Part shown: piece after piece, positions 51,958 through 61,124 of the stretch
Layout of the letters: each line of letters opens with the position of its first letter
How positions within the stretch are numbered: the first letter of the stretch is position 1
DNA from: Actibacterium sp. 188UL27-1
Lineage (GTDB): Bacteria; Pseudomonadota; Alphaproteobacteria; Rhodobacterales; Rhodobacteraceae
Assembly (NCBI RefSeq): GCF_016901225.1
Contig: NZ_JAFEUL010000001.1
Coordinates: 300,773 to 364,772 of the forward strand
DNA length: 64,000 bases
Reading direction: 5' to 3'
Translations under genes and position numbers: made by a program
The notes under the pieces: model-generated
Seen by the model: the letters and a program-made list of their open reading frames with translations, nothing else
The model's database searches: none
What the model was told of the DNA's origin: nothing

Positions 51958-53234
51958 CAGATCAGCTCCCGCGCCTTGATATCGAGGTAGGCCGAAATCA
52001 GACGTGCCGTGACCTGCCGTGGTTCGCTATCGATCACGATGATGCCCAGGCGCGACAGGCGTTCCATGACGATTTGCCGTTCGGTTTGGACCTGGGAGGC
52101 CGCGACGAGGGTGGCCACATCATCAAGGCCGTCTGGGGCCTGCGTTGCTAGGTCGTTAATATGGGGATCGCGGAGCGCCACGAAGACGATGACGTGGCGC
52201 TTGGACAGGATGCCCACATTTTCGACCAGCAGTTCGGCGGTGGTCGTATCCTCGAAATCAGAAAAGACCACGATCAGGCTGCGGCGCGGCGTGCGTGCGT
52301 TCAGTTCGGCCATGGCCAGGGTGTGGTTGGATTCGACATCCGTGTAGGTCAGTTCCGCGGTGCGGGAGCGGAGCGCGGCAAAGGCCAGCCGCCCCCGTTC
52401 CGGCGGCACGAAAATGCGGGGGCGGGCATCGAAGGCATAGAACCCCACCTGATCGCCACCAATCGTGGCCGCCCAGGCGGTGGCGAGGGCGGCGTTGATC
52501 GCATGGTCGATCTTGGGCAAGCCCGCGATCTGTTCGCGCATCAGGTGGCCGTTATCCAGCGCGACGATGACGTGGTGGTTGCGTTCGGCGCGCATATCCT
52601 TGGCCACAAGGCTGCGATGTTTGGCGGAGCGTTTCCAGTCGATTGACCGCACATCCATGCCCTGGACGAAATCGCGGAGCTGGTGGAATTCGGACCCTTC
52701 ACCGATGGCGCGGTTTTCCTTGACCCCGTAAAGGGCGGACAGGACCATCGAGGTGATCTCCCCCGACTGAACGCGGCGGATGCTCGGCACGATGCTGACC
52801 GGGGTTTCGACCCGGATGCAGGGGGTTACCTCCAAAAGCCGCAGTGGGGAGAGCCAGCGCAGCCATAGTCGGTCGATCAGCCATTGGCCGCGGCGGCGCG
52901 CGGTAACGCTGACATGCGCGATGGATTGGTTTTCGCCGTTGCCAGTGAAGGTGATGTCGGCGGGGCCATCAAGGCCTGCGGGCCAGTCAATGCGGGCGGC
53001 CAGATCCTGGGGCGCGCGGTCAACGCGCAGGGTCATGGTCTGGGTGTCGCCCACGAACAGTTCTGGCAGCAGGTCGATCCCGATCCCGTGGCGGCGACGC
53101 AAGCACGCCACCAGATCCATGGCCAGCATGCCGCCCAGGGCCACCCACAGGATCAGCGCCCCATCCCGCAAGCCGCCGCCCATCGCGATCAGGATCACGT
53201 TCAGGCCAAGCGCCGCCAGGGCGATGACCAGCAA
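51957..53234 (-). CDS. DUF58 domain protein
   Basis: A 425-residue protein with two N-terminal helices (about 1-38) and a DUF58 core: GSEFHQLRDFVQGMDVRSIDWKRSAKHRSLVAKDM near residues 180-215, followed by a von Willebrand A-like fold (HHVIVALDNGHLM, then RSLIVVFSDFED). DUF58 proteins are regular partners of MoxR ATPases. The start is uncertain: TTG at 53234 is used, but CTG at 53255 overlapping the MoxR stop would add seven residues. Confidence 0.9.
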   Translation of the reverse strand: MLVIALAALGLNVILIAMGGGLRDGALILWVALGGMLAMDLVACLRRRHGIGIDLLPELFVGDTQTMTLRVDRAPQDLAARIDWPAGLDGPADITFTGNGENQSIAHVSVTARRRGQWLIDRLWLRWLSPLRLLEVTPCIRVETPVSIVPSIRRVQSGEITSMVLSALYGVKENRAIGEGSEFHQLRDFVQGMDVRSIDWKRSAKHRSLVAKDMRAERNHHVIVALDNGHLMREQIAGLPKIDHAINAALATAWAATIGGDQVGFYAFDARPRIFVPPERGRLAFAALRSRTAELTYTDVESNHTLAMAELNARTPRRSLIVVFSDFEDTTTAELLVENVGILSKRHVIVFVALRDPHINDLATQAPDGLDDVATLVAASQVQTERQIVMERLSRLGIIVIDSEPRQVTARLISAYLDIKARELI

Positions 53235-53251
53235 TCGGGGGGATGGGCGGA

Positions 53252-54208
53252 TCAGCGGGGGGCCTCGATCTGGTTGAGGATGTTGTCAAGAAGGTCCGCG
53301 GTGGTGCGTCCCTCAATCTCGGCCGTGGGGCCCAGGACGATACGGTGCTGCAAGGCCGGGATGAACAGGCGTTTGACATCATCGGGAATTGCAAAGTCAC
53401 GCCCGTCCAGCGCAGCAGCGGCGCGGGTGGCGGCGGCAAGCGCGTCGGCGGCGCGGGTGGAGGCGCCGTGGGTGATCTCCGGATCCATCCGGGTGGCGCG
53501 AACGAGGCGGAGGATATAGCCCAGGATCGCGTCCTCCAGCCGGATGTCATCAATCAGGGCGCGCCCGGCGCTGAGCGTTTCGGCCTGGGCCATCGCCGAC
53601 AGCGCGGCGGTGCGGGCGTTACTGTCAAGCGGTTGGGCTGCATGGTGGCGCAGGATGTTCAGCTCATCCGCCTCGGACGGGAAATCGACCAACAGCTTGA
53701 ACAGGAAGCGGTCAAGCTGCGCCTCGGGTAGGGGATAGGTGCCTTGCTGTTCGATTGGGTTCTGCGTCGCGATGACAAAGAAATTGTCGCCCAGATCGTG
53801 GGTTTCATTGTCGATGGTCACGGTGCGTTCGTTCATGGCCTGCAAAAGCGCGGCCTGGGTTTTGGGTGGAGCGCGGTTGATTTCGTCCGCGAGCAGGATC
53901 TGGCTGAAGACCGGGCCCTTGACCAGTTTGAACTCGCTGGTCTTGAATTCGAATATACTGGCGCCCAGCACGTCACCCGGCATCAGGTCTGGGGTGAACT
54001 GGATGCGGCCAAAGTCAAGCTCGACGGTGGCGGCAAAGCTGCGGGCCAGCAGGGTCTTGGCCGTGCCCGGCGGCCCTTCAAGCAGGACATGGCCCGAGGA
54101 GAAAAGGGCGATCATCAGCATGTCGATGATGTCGTCCTGGCCTTGCACGGCCTTGCCAATCTCGGCCCGGATCGCGTCTGCGGCTTCGCGGAGCTCTTCA
54201 AGTGTCAT
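53252..54208 (-). CDS. MoxR-family AAA+ ATPase
   Basis: A 318-residue AAA+ ATPase. Walker A is GPPGTAKT, Walker B LLADEINRAPPKTQAALLQAM, sensor 1 FFVIATQNPIEQQGTYPLPEAQLDRF, and the lid follows to the end. MoxR proteins act as chaperone-like ATPases in assembly of metal enzymes or envelope complexes. The ATG at 54208 has GGAG upstream and overlaps the DUF4350 gene by 11 bases. It is the energy source of this operon. Confidence 0.94.
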   Translation of the reverse strand: MTLEELREAADAIRAEIGKAVQGQDDIIDMLMIALFSSGHVLLEGPPGTAKTLLARSFAATVELDFGRIQFTPDLMPGDVLGASIFEFKTSEFKLVKGPVFSQILLADEINRAPPKTQAALLQAMNERTVTIDNETHDLGDNFFVIATQNPIEQQGTYPLPEAQLDRFLFKLLVDFPSEADELNILRHHAAQPLDSNARTAALSAMAQAETLSAGRALIDDIRLEDAILGYILRLVRATRMDPEITHGASTRAADALAAATRAAAALDGRDFAIPDDVKRLFIPALQHRIVLGPTAEIEGRTTADLLDNILNQIEAPR

Positions 54209-55520
54209 GGGCAATCTGCTCCAGTAAGGTCTCTAGGTCGTCGACATGGGCGATGGCTTCGGCGGCCGGAATGTCGATGCTGAGGCCACGGATGCGCGCC
54301 GTCAGTTCCGCCAGCGCATGGGCCAGTTCAGGGTTTCGGCGCTGTAGGATACGGTCGATCCGGGCGCGGGCCGTGTCTGAATTGGCCGCGGCTGGCCCCA
54401 GAAGGCGGTGGGCCAGATCCGTCAGGCGCGCATCAAGGTAATCGGCCAGCAATGCACCGTCATGGTTGGACAGCCGCAACAGACGGGCCCGTGCACCGAT
54501 TGAGACGGTCTTGGCCGCGCCTGGCCCCTCATCGAACAGGCGTCGGGGGGCGCCATAGCGCACGAAGGATCGCCAGACGAACAGGATAGCGACCGCTCCA
54601 AAGCCGATCCAAAGGAGCGAAAACGGATAGCTGAAAAAGCGCAGTAGATCAGCCCAGGTGCGGTCGGCGCGCTGGGGTGCGTCAGCATCGACAACCCAAG
54701 AGTAATTGGTGTAATCGATCAGCACGCGCTGGCCATCTGCCAGGTCCGGCAGCAGGGCACGGGCGATATGGGCGTTATCCCCCAAGCGCAGGCCGTGATT
54801 GTTCAAAAGATCGGGGTCGGACAGGATAAGGACGCTTTGTTGATCATTGCCAGTTGGGTCGATCTTGCAGCGCGCCAGCAACATTTCATCCCGCCGTCCG
54901 ATCACAGGTGTGCAGTCTGGGCCGTCGATGGTTTGGGCCAAATAGAGTTCGGCCTGCAGGTTTTGCCCAGCAACGTTGACGTCGTAATTGGTAAAGGCCG
55001 TTTCGGAAAAGCTGACCGATCCCAAGCCAGGCGCGATCTGGGACAGCAGGGTATTGAGCTTGGCATCGGTGACCCTCAGGACAGGGTGGGCTACCCCGGT
55101 CAGGCGGGTTCCCGTGCCCCATTTGGGCAGAATGATCAATGTGGGCAGGTCGCGTATCTTGGTGGCGACGACCTCGCGGGAAATATCGAACTCTTCTTGT
55201 TGAGACAGAAGATCCCGCTTGGTTTCGGGTTGGTTGCGGCGTTTGTTGAGGTCGAGGTCATAAAGCGGCACAATGTTCAAACCGATGCCGTCCGCGGACA
55301 TGCCAAAGCCCCCGCGAAAGGTGCTGGCATCGACATCGCTTGTGCGGAGCCAGACCCCCAGGCCGTCGAACCCGATAGCAGAGCTTTGGAGGCGGCGGTC
55401 GTCGCTCCCGGACATGAACCACAGGAACACGATAACGGCCGCGCCAACGGCGGCGAGGATCACCAGATCGACCGAGCGGCGGCCATCGCCACCGGAGCTG
55501 GATGCCGTATTGTCTGTCAT
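54198..55520 (-). CDS. DUF4350 domain membrane protein
   Basis: A 440-residue protein with a helix at about 18-36 (LVILAAVGAAVIVFLWFM), an extracytoplasmic domain to about 290 (GLGVWLRTSDVDASTF, LPTLIILPKWGTGTRL), a second helix (PFSLLWIGFGAVAILFVW) and a cytoplasmic helical tail. This is the DUF4350 layout usual in MoxR operons. Its start overlaps the DUF4129 stop by four bases. Confidence 0.83.
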   Translation of the reverse strand: MTDNTASSSGGDGRRSVDLVILAAVGAAVIVFLWFMSGSDDRRLQSSAIGFDGLGVWLRTSDVDASTFRGGFGMSADGIGLNIVPLYDLDLNKRRNQPETKRDLLSQQEEFDISREVVATKIRDLPTLIILPKWGTGTRLTGVAHPVLRVTDAKLNTLLSQIAPGLGSVSFSETAFTNYDVNVAGQNLQAELYLAQTIDGPDCTPVIGRRDEMLLARCKIDPTGNDQQSVLILSDPDLLNNHGLRLGDNAHIARALLPDLADGQRVLIDYTNYSWVVDADAPQRADRTWADLLRFFSYPFSLLWIGFGAVAILFVWRSFVRYGAPRRLFDEGPGAAKTVSIGARARLLRLSNHDGALLADYLDARLTDLAHRLLGPAAANSDTARARIDRILQRRNPELAHALAELTARIRGLSIDIPAAEAIAHVDDLETLLEQIAHDT

Positions 55521-56233
55521 GTCTGCGCCGCTGCTGCAAAGAGGGGGGCGATATCCTGAACATGTGCTTGAAAGTCATCTTCGGATACATCGCGCCCCCC
55601 GAAATGGGCACGCTCGGCTGCAACGAGGACGGTGTGAAGCGGGGGGTGCAAGGGCCAGTCCTTGGGAATGCGGCGCAAAGCGTCGCGGGCGGTCCAACTG
55701 CGTTGCAGGCGGATCTGATGCAGATCGGCAGCTTTTGCCAGGCTTGTCCGCATAAGCTCTAGCAAGGCCGCGCGCCGGTCTGTCATTTGAAGGATCTGGG
55801 ACAATTCGGCCGGCAAAGCGGACCCGATACCCCCCGGGGCATTGCCCTTTTTTCGGCGCTTGGATTTGGCATCTTTCGGCTGGGCGTTCAGATCCACGAC
55901 ACTGGCACCGCCCAACCGTGCAACGATCAATACCAATGCACCGATGATCAAGATGCTGAGCAAGATCCAGATGATGCGGCTGTAAAGGGCCATTTCGCCC
56001 TCTTGCGACCGCTCGACTCGTTCCGGTGTGAGCTTTGTGTCAAGCGTGGGGGCTTGGCCGGTAGGATCAAAAAAAGTGAGGTCGGTGGATACGGGATACC
56101 TGCGGACAGATTGCAGATAATCGGTGCCGCTGTCCCGAATCTCCACTTCTTGCCGGATCGCCTCCTGACCGGCTGATGGCGCTGCGAAAAACAGAACTGC
56201 TGCGCAAAACGTGAGAAATATACTTTGTCGCAT
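55517..56233 (-). CDS. DUF4129-like membrane protein
   Basis: A 238-residue protein. A signal peptide (MRQSIFLTFCAAVLFFAAPSAG) is followed by a short periplasmic part, a helix near 86-106 (IIWILLSILIIGALVLIVARL), and a cytoplasmic DUF4129-like domain with SLAKAADLHQIRLQRSWTARDALRRIP. It is first in the MoxR operon. The start at 56233 gives the signal peptide; an in-frame start lies 24 bases upstream. Confidence 0.8.
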   Translation of the reverse strand: MRQSIFLTFCAAVLFFAAPSAGQEAIRQEVEIRDSGTDYLQSVRRYPVSTDLTFFDPTGQAPTLDTKLTPERVERSQEGEMALYSRIIWILLSILIIGALVLIVARLGGASVVDLNAQPKDAKSKRRKKGNAPGGIGSALPAELSQILQMTDRRAALLELMRTSLAKAADLHQIRLQRSWTARDALRRIPKDWPLHPPLHTVLVAAERAHFGGRDVSEDDFQAHVQDIAPLFAAAAQT

Positions 56234-56413
56234 ATTGCTTTGACCTACGAACAGCATTCCGCGATGACAACGTCAATCTCAGACTGATGCGCCGTTTTGG
56301 CCCGGTTTTATGGTTTTCCATACCCAAAGACGGTATTTTAGTTTGCAGGCTGCAGATCAGGTGTGCAGCGCACTTGTGCAGCCCGGCGATTGGCTTCGAA
56401 CTCCGCGTAGATT

Positions 56414-56428
56414 TTTACCATTTGTTAA
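56414..56428 (+). promoter_or_regulatory. CtrA-like box 1
   Basis: TTTACCATTTGTTAA reads TTTA-N7-TTAA with CCAT after the first half, one mismatch from the alphaproteobacterial CtrA consensus TTAA-N7-TTAA. Confidence 0.4.
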
Positions 56429-56458
56429 TCTTTTGGGCCGTAATCCCGAAAGTCATGG

Positions 56459-56473
56459 TTAAGGCCTGTTTAA
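56459..56473 (+). promoter_or_regulatory. CtrA-like box 2
   Basis: TTAAGGCCTGTTTAA is an exact TTAA-N7-TTAA match, 161 bases before the CheB-CheR-PAS start. The rest of the 400-base gap 56234-56633 has no convincing gene; a 37-codon frame at 56497-56610 lacks an RBS. Confidence 0.5.
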
Positions 56474-56633
56474 GAATTCAGGGCGCGGCATTCGCCATGG
56501 TGACATGTGGAGGCACATGCGGGGTTCAAGGTGCACGGGCGCTTGTCAACGTCCGCCCCCATCGCGACGGCGTTTTTCAGGGCGCGATCGGTGCGACGAT
56601 CGCCATTTGAACGGGGTGGAACAGTGAGGCGAC

Positions 56634-59600
56634 ATGACGGACAACGCTGAGGACCGTTTTTACATCGGCATCGCGTCTTCGGCTGGTGGGCTTGAAGCGT
56701 TGACCCAGCTTGTCCAGCATCTGCCCGAGGATGCCGGGGCGAGTTACGTGGTGGCGCAGCATATGTCGCCCAACCATAAAAGCCTGATCCATGCCTTGCT
56801 TGATCGCGAGACCAAGTTGCCGGTCAAGGAATTGACAGAGTCCGTCGTGCCAGAGCCCAATACGGTTTACGTTACCCCGCCGAAATTTGATGCGGTGGTC
56901 CAGGACGGCAAGTTTCAACTGGTTCAGCCATCGGGCCGGTTTGCCACCCCCAGCCCGTCTGCCGATCGCCTGTTTGCCAGCCTGGCCGAGGAGAAGGGGG
57001 AGCGGTCCATGGGGATCGTTCTGTCCGGCACGGGCAGCGATGGCAGCTCGGGTGTACAGGCCATCCGCGAGGTGGGTGGCATCACGATTGCCCAGGACCC
57101 GACCAGCGCCAAATATGACGGTATGCCCAGCTCTGCGGCCTCCACCGGTTGTGTCGATCTTATCCTGACACCGGGGGAGATTGGCCAGCATCTGAGCAAG
57201 ATCCTGACCCGGCCCTATGATCTAGAGACATTTAAGGAAATTCACGCCGCCTCCAGCAAGATGGCGGACCTGATGCATATCCTGCTGGCACGGACGCGCA
57301 TCGATTTCCGGGACTACAAGGAAAACACGGTCCATCGCCGGGTCCAGCGCCGCATGGTGGCCTTGGGCATCGATGAATATGATGCCTATGTCGACCATTG
57401 CCGCAGCAATGTGAACGAAGTCGACATGCTGTTTAAGGACCTGTTGATCTCGGTCACACGGTTTTTCCGGGATCCTGATCCGTTTTCCCACCTTGGCGAA
57501 GAGATCAGCGGCATTGTCGAAAAGATCCATGATCGACCGTTTCGGGCTTGGGTGGCGGGCTGCGCCACGGGTGAGGAGGCCTATTCGATTGCGATCCTGG
57601 CGGCGGAGGCGCTGGGCGGCCCGTCACAGCTCAGCAAGCGGTCGCTCCAGATTTTTGCCACCGATATCGACGGTCTGGCGCTGGATCAGGCGCGCAACGG
57701 GGTCTACCCGCTTGCCGCGGCCAACGACATCCCCCAGGATCTGGTGGACAAGTATTTCGAATTTCGCGGCGATCATCTGCATGTCAAGCAGTCGGTCAAG
57801 AACACCATCCTGTTCTCGAACCACAACGTGTTCCACGACCCGCCGTTCAGCAACATCGATCTGGTCAGCCTGCGCAACCTGATGATCTATTTTAATCCAC
57901 GCCTGCAGGAACGGGTCCTGCACCGGATGCATTATGCGTTGAACCGGCAGGGCCTGCTGTTTCTTGGCAGTTCTGAACAATTGGGGTCGTCGCAGCCGGA
58001 TTTCGAAGCGGTCTCAAGCGAACACAAGATCTTTCGGAAGCGCACGATCAGCCGCACCAACCGCCAGACTCGGATGAACAGCCTGTTTTCCGAGGTGCTG
58101 GACCCGCGTCAGGCTGATCGCGGGGTCAAGGATCAGGATGGCAGTCAGCGCCATCTGTTTGACGCGTTGGCCCGCGCATCGGGTGACAAGGCGATGCTGC
58201 TGGACGCGGATATGAATGTGCTGCGGGTCTATGGCAACTTCAACAACCTGGTGGAACTGTCGGAGGAAACGCAGCTTGGGCCGACCATCAGCCTGCTGTT
58301 GCGCCCGCTTCGGGAGGAAGCGCCAGGCCTGTGTTCGCTCGCGTTGCGCAAAGGCTCCCGCCGGTCGGGGTTGAGCCATGTCTTGGACCCGGATCGCGGT
58401 GTGCACGGTGTCATGGAGGCGCTGCCATTGCTCGTGCGGGAAACAAACGAGCGTTATGTCCTGCTCACCTTCCAGGTCGAGATCAAAGAACTGGTTCCCC
58501 ATCAGCAGGTGGAGCCGGACGAGGACAACGACCGTCAGTTGATGCAGCAGATGCAGCACGAGATTTCCAGTGCGCGCGAAGCCTTGCAGCATACGACCGA
58601 GGAGCTTCAGGCCTCGAACGAAGAGCTGCAATCGGCCAATGAGGAAATGGCTTCCACGAACGAGGAGTTGCAGGCTGCGAATGAGGAGCTGGAAACCTCC
58701 AACGAAGAACTTCAATCCACGAATGAAGAACTGATCACCGTAAATGAGGAATTGCTGGTCAATTCCACCGAACTCGAAGAAATGACGCGCGAGCAAACCT
58801 CCATGCTGCGCTATGCGCCGTCGCTGATCATTGTGGTCGACAGCGCATTGCAGGTCCGCCGCGCCAGCGAAGAGGCCCGTGCCCGGTTCAAGATCCCCGG
58901 CCAGGCTGCGGGCCGGGTCCATATCAGCCAGTGTTTTTTGCCGCGGGGCTTCCCGTCGCTCACGGAATTGGCCAGCGAGGCGATCCGCCTGCGCAAGATG
59001 CAAGAGCAAACGTTCGAGATTGAGCGCGTATCGGTCGTAATTCGCTGCGCCCCGTTTTATGGGGAGGATGACACCTTGCGCGGTGCCACGATCATTGTGT
59101 CCGAACTGGACCGCACTGCGGAATATTATGCGCAGCAGGAATTGTCCCAGAAGATGCAGTTGGTCGATGATATCGGTGCCATTGCCCATTGGCGCCTGTC
59201 GGCCAAGGACGGCGTTCTGGCCTGGTCGGACGGCATGTACCGGATCCATGGCCTCGATTCGTCGGGTCTGACGCCAAGCTATGAAGATGCGATTGAAATG
59301 TTCTTGCCCGAAGATCGGCCCAAGCTGGAGCAGGTGATCACCGCTTGCCTGGAACGTGCGCGCCCCTTCCAATATCGCGGACGGATCAAGACAGGCACGG
59401 GCAAGGTCGTTCTGATCGAGGCCCACGGCACACCGATTGTCGATAGTTTTGGCAATACGCTCCACGTGGTTGGTGTGTTCCGAGACCTTTCGACTGTGAT
59501 CGAAAACGACCTGCTGATCGAACAGTTCGGCTTGGTTCAGGAAGAATTGAAGATCGGTTTCTATTCGCTCGACGTGGCCAATAACCGCGAATACTGGAGC

Positions 59601-59915
59601 GATCAGATGTACCAGATGTTGGATATCCACCCAGCGGATCAACCGAATTTTTCCCAGCTTCTGGACAAGATGCGCCCCGATGACCGGGAAAATGCGGAAA
59701 TGCTGCACAAGGCTGCAATCACCGAGGGCAAGTCTTACTCGTTCAATGCCCATATGCAGATCGGTCGCAGCAAGGAGCAGCTATTCGAATATACTGGTAA
59801 GGTCTTTGTCGATCTGAACGGGGCGGTCAGCTACCTGTTTGGAACACTGCGCCACGCGACCCCGGTTGTTGATGAGACAAGGCAGGAAACCGAGAGCGAG
59901 GCATCATCGGCATGA
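56634..59915 (+). CDS. CheB-CheR-PAS hybrid chemotaxis-type protein
   Basis: A 1093-residue fusion. Residues 8-190 are a CheB methylesterase domain with catalytic Ser16, His43 and Asp136. Residues about 200-475 are a CheR methyltransferase with WVAGCATGEEAYSIAI and RNLMIYF. A linker leads to a long coiled coil (about 640-712) of repeated EELQ-NEE heptads. Three PAS-like domains follow at about 715-815, 835-955 and 960-1075. There is no histidine kinase or receiver domain, unlike many relatives. It may set methylation of a partner receptor or signal via the next gene. CtrA-like boxes lie upstream. Confidence 0.92.
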   Translation: MTDNAEDRFYIGIASSAGGLEALTQLVQHLPEDAGASYVVAQHMSPNHKSLIHALLDRETKLPVKELTESVVPEPNTVYVTPPKFDAVVQDGKFQLVQPSGRFATPSPSADRLFASLAEEKGERSMGIVLSGTGSDGSSGVQAIREVGGITIAQDPTSAKYDGMPSSAASTGCVDLILTPGEIGQHLSKILTRPYDLETFKEIHAASSKMADLMHILLARTRIDFRDYKENTVHRRVQRRMVALGIDEYDAYVDHCRSNVNEVDMLFKDLLISVTRFFRDPDPFSHLGEEISGIVEKIHDRPFRAWVAGCATGEEAYSIAILAAEALGGPSQLSKRSLQIFATDIDGLALDQARNGVYPLAAANDIPQDLVDKYFEFRGDHLHVKQSVKNTILFSNHNVFHDPPFSNIDLVSLRNLMIYFNPRLQERVLHRMHYALNRQGLLFLGSSEQLGSSQPDFEAVSSEHKIFRKRTISRTNRQTRMNSLFSEVLDPRQADRGVKDQDGSQRHLFDALARASGDKAMLLDADMNVLRVYGNFNNLVELSEETQLGPTISLLLRPLREEAPGLCSLALRKGSRRSGLSHVLDPDRGVHGVMEALPLLVRETNERYVLLTFQVEIKELVPHQQVEPDEDNDRQLMQQMQHEISSAREALQHTTEELQASNEELQSANEEMASTNEELQAANEELETSNEELQSTNEELITVNEELLVNSTELEEMTREQTSMLRYAPSLIIVVDSALQVRRASEEARARFKIPGQAAGRVHISQCFLPRGFPSLTELASEAIRLRKMQEQTFEIERVSVVIRCAPFYGEDDTLRGATIIVSELDRTAEYYAQQELSQKMQLVDDIGAIAHWRLSAKDGVLAWSDGMYRIHGLDSSGLTPSYEDAIEMFLPEDRPKLEQVITACLERARPFQYRGRIKTGTGKVVLIEAHGTPIVDSFGNTLHVVGVFRDLSTVIENDLLIEQFGLVQEELKIGFYSLDVANNREYWSDQMYQMLDIHPADQPNFSQLLDKMRPDDRENAEMLHKAAITEGKSYSFNAHMQIGRSKEQLFEYTGKVFVDLNGAVSYLFGTLRHATPVVDETRQETESEASSA

Positions 59916-59982
59916 TCGCAGTCCCGTTTGCCGCCAATCGGCCCGTCGCCCCTGCCCGTTGCGCATAATCAAGAGCACAGCT

Positions 59983-60687
59983 GTGACCTCCACTGACCTA
60001 TCCCTGACCCAGTCATTTCTAATGGTTCGCTTTCGCCGGTCGGCCGAGGGCGAATTGTCCGCATTGTCCATTGAATATCAGGGCTTTCATCAGGTCGTGC
60101 GACGCGCCTTTCGCGACGAACCGCTGGCGGATCAGGTTCTGGATGCGCGTTTTGTCGACCAGGTCCGCGATCTGTTTGGCCGGGTTGATCTGCAGGAACG
60201 GGTCATGACCTTTCCCGAAACAGACATCTTTGTCGATGGTCTGGCACTGTCTCGCCTGCGCCTGTTCATTGCGCCCCGTGACATCGGATGTCACGAGATT
60301 GCGGTTCGGGCGTCCCAGGTCATGGGGGATGTGGATGCCATCCTGAAAGTCGATCCGGCGGAGCGGGCCTTGAAGACACCCGATGCGCTTGCCTTTGAAC
60401 TGCTCGAAGAACTGGCCCGGCCGTTGCATCATCTGGCGACCTATTCGCGTCTGTCCACCCGGGGGGAGGCGGCGCGGTGCGCTGATATGCTCTACGACCG
60501 CATGAACGAGATCGCGGCCCGCAATGACGACATTCAATCCTACATGATGATGATCGAGCGTTATCTGACATATCTTCAACGCGGTGATCTGTGCGCCCCT
60601 GAATTGGCCGAATGCATTCCAAACTCACCGGATATGTTCATGATCGACCCGGTGGAGCGCAAGGCTGCCAATATCCGCCAAGGGTGA
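59983..60687 (+). CDS. Unrecognised protein downstream of CheB-CheR-PAS
   Basis: A 234-residue soluble protein I cannot place. GTG at 59983 is used; ATG at 60022 is an alternative. The first half is mixed (GFHQVVRRAFRDEPLADQVL), and the second half looks all-helical (ELLEELARPLHHLATYSRLS, DMLYDRMNEIAARNDDIQSY). The HHLATYSRLS helix resembles a histidine phosphotransfer helix, but that is only a visual impression. Distance from the CheB-CheR gene is 67 bases, so co-transcription is likely. Confidence 0.55.
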   Translation: MTSTDLSLTQSFLMVRFRRSAEGELSALSIEYQGFHQVVRRAFRDEPLADQVLDARFVDQVRDLFGRVDLQERVMTFPETDIFVDGLALSRLRLFIAPRDIGCHEIAVRASQVMGDVDAILKVDPAERALKTPDALAFELLEELARPLHHLATYSRLSTRGEAARCADMLYDRMNEIAARNDDIQSYMMMIERYLTYLQRGDLCAPELAECIPNSPDMFMIDPVERKAANIRQG

Positions 60688-60742
60688 CAGCACAGCCGTT
60701 ACCGGGGTTGCGCAAATCTGACAGGTCCTGCGTCAATCGTCG

Positions 60743-60769
60743 TTGACAATGCCCCGTTGCTGATAGCAT
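60743..60769 (+). promoter_or_regulatory. Possible promoter of the riboswitch operon
   Basis: TTGACA (60743-60748) and TAGCAT (60764-60769) are separated by 15 bases, shorter than optimal, just ahead of the cobalamin riboswitch. Confidence 0.35.
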
Positions 60770-60776
60770 TGGTGTG

Positions 60777-60968
60777 TGATCTTCGGTTTCCTGACCAGCC
60801 ATGCTGGCGGGAATGAAAAGGGAACACGGTGCGGCGTACCCATCAGGGGCCAAAACCGTGGCTGCCCCCGCAACTGTAAGCGGTAGCGAAGCCGGATATG
60901 CCACTGAACTCAATGGGTTCGGGAAGGTCGGCCAAGCCATGATCCGTCAGCCAGGAGACCTGCCGAGG
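60777..60968 (+). ncRNA. Cobalamin (AdoCbl) riboswitch
   Basis: The conserved boxes are all present in order: GAAAAGGGAA near 60815, GCTGCCCCCGCAACTGTAAG followed by CGG at about 60861-60883, and the B12 box AGCCAGGAGACCTGCC at 60949-60964. It represses downstream metal-uptake genes when coenzyme B12 is sufficient. It is 156 bases upstream of the first transporter gene, leaving room for an expression platform. Confidence 0.96.
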
Positions 60969-61124
60969 ATCCGCCAACTGGCCCTGTGCCCGTCTGGCGT
61001 GTGATCACCGGACGCCGGGGTGTGCGTCTGGCGCGGTACGGGCCCGATGGACCTGTGCCGGGCCATACTTCCCCTTCGTTCCTTTATTCCTGCCGCTGTT
61101 TTGCGGCATATTGGAGCGCTACAT

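Noticed and set aside
56497-56610. 37-codon ORF before the CheB-CheR-PAS gene
   Set aside because: There is no RBS, the composition is unremarkable and no family is recognised; the gap is better explained as a control region.
58590-58800. Short-period DNA repeat that could suggest a CRISPR or satellite
   Set aside because: It encodes regular EELQ-NEE coiled-coil heptads in frame; there are no unique spacers.
58014-59753. 579-codon open frame antisense to the CheB-CheR-PAS gene
   Set aside because: The opposite strand encodes clear CheR, coiled-coil and PAS domains; the antisense peptide has no domain and arises from G+C-rich codon bias.
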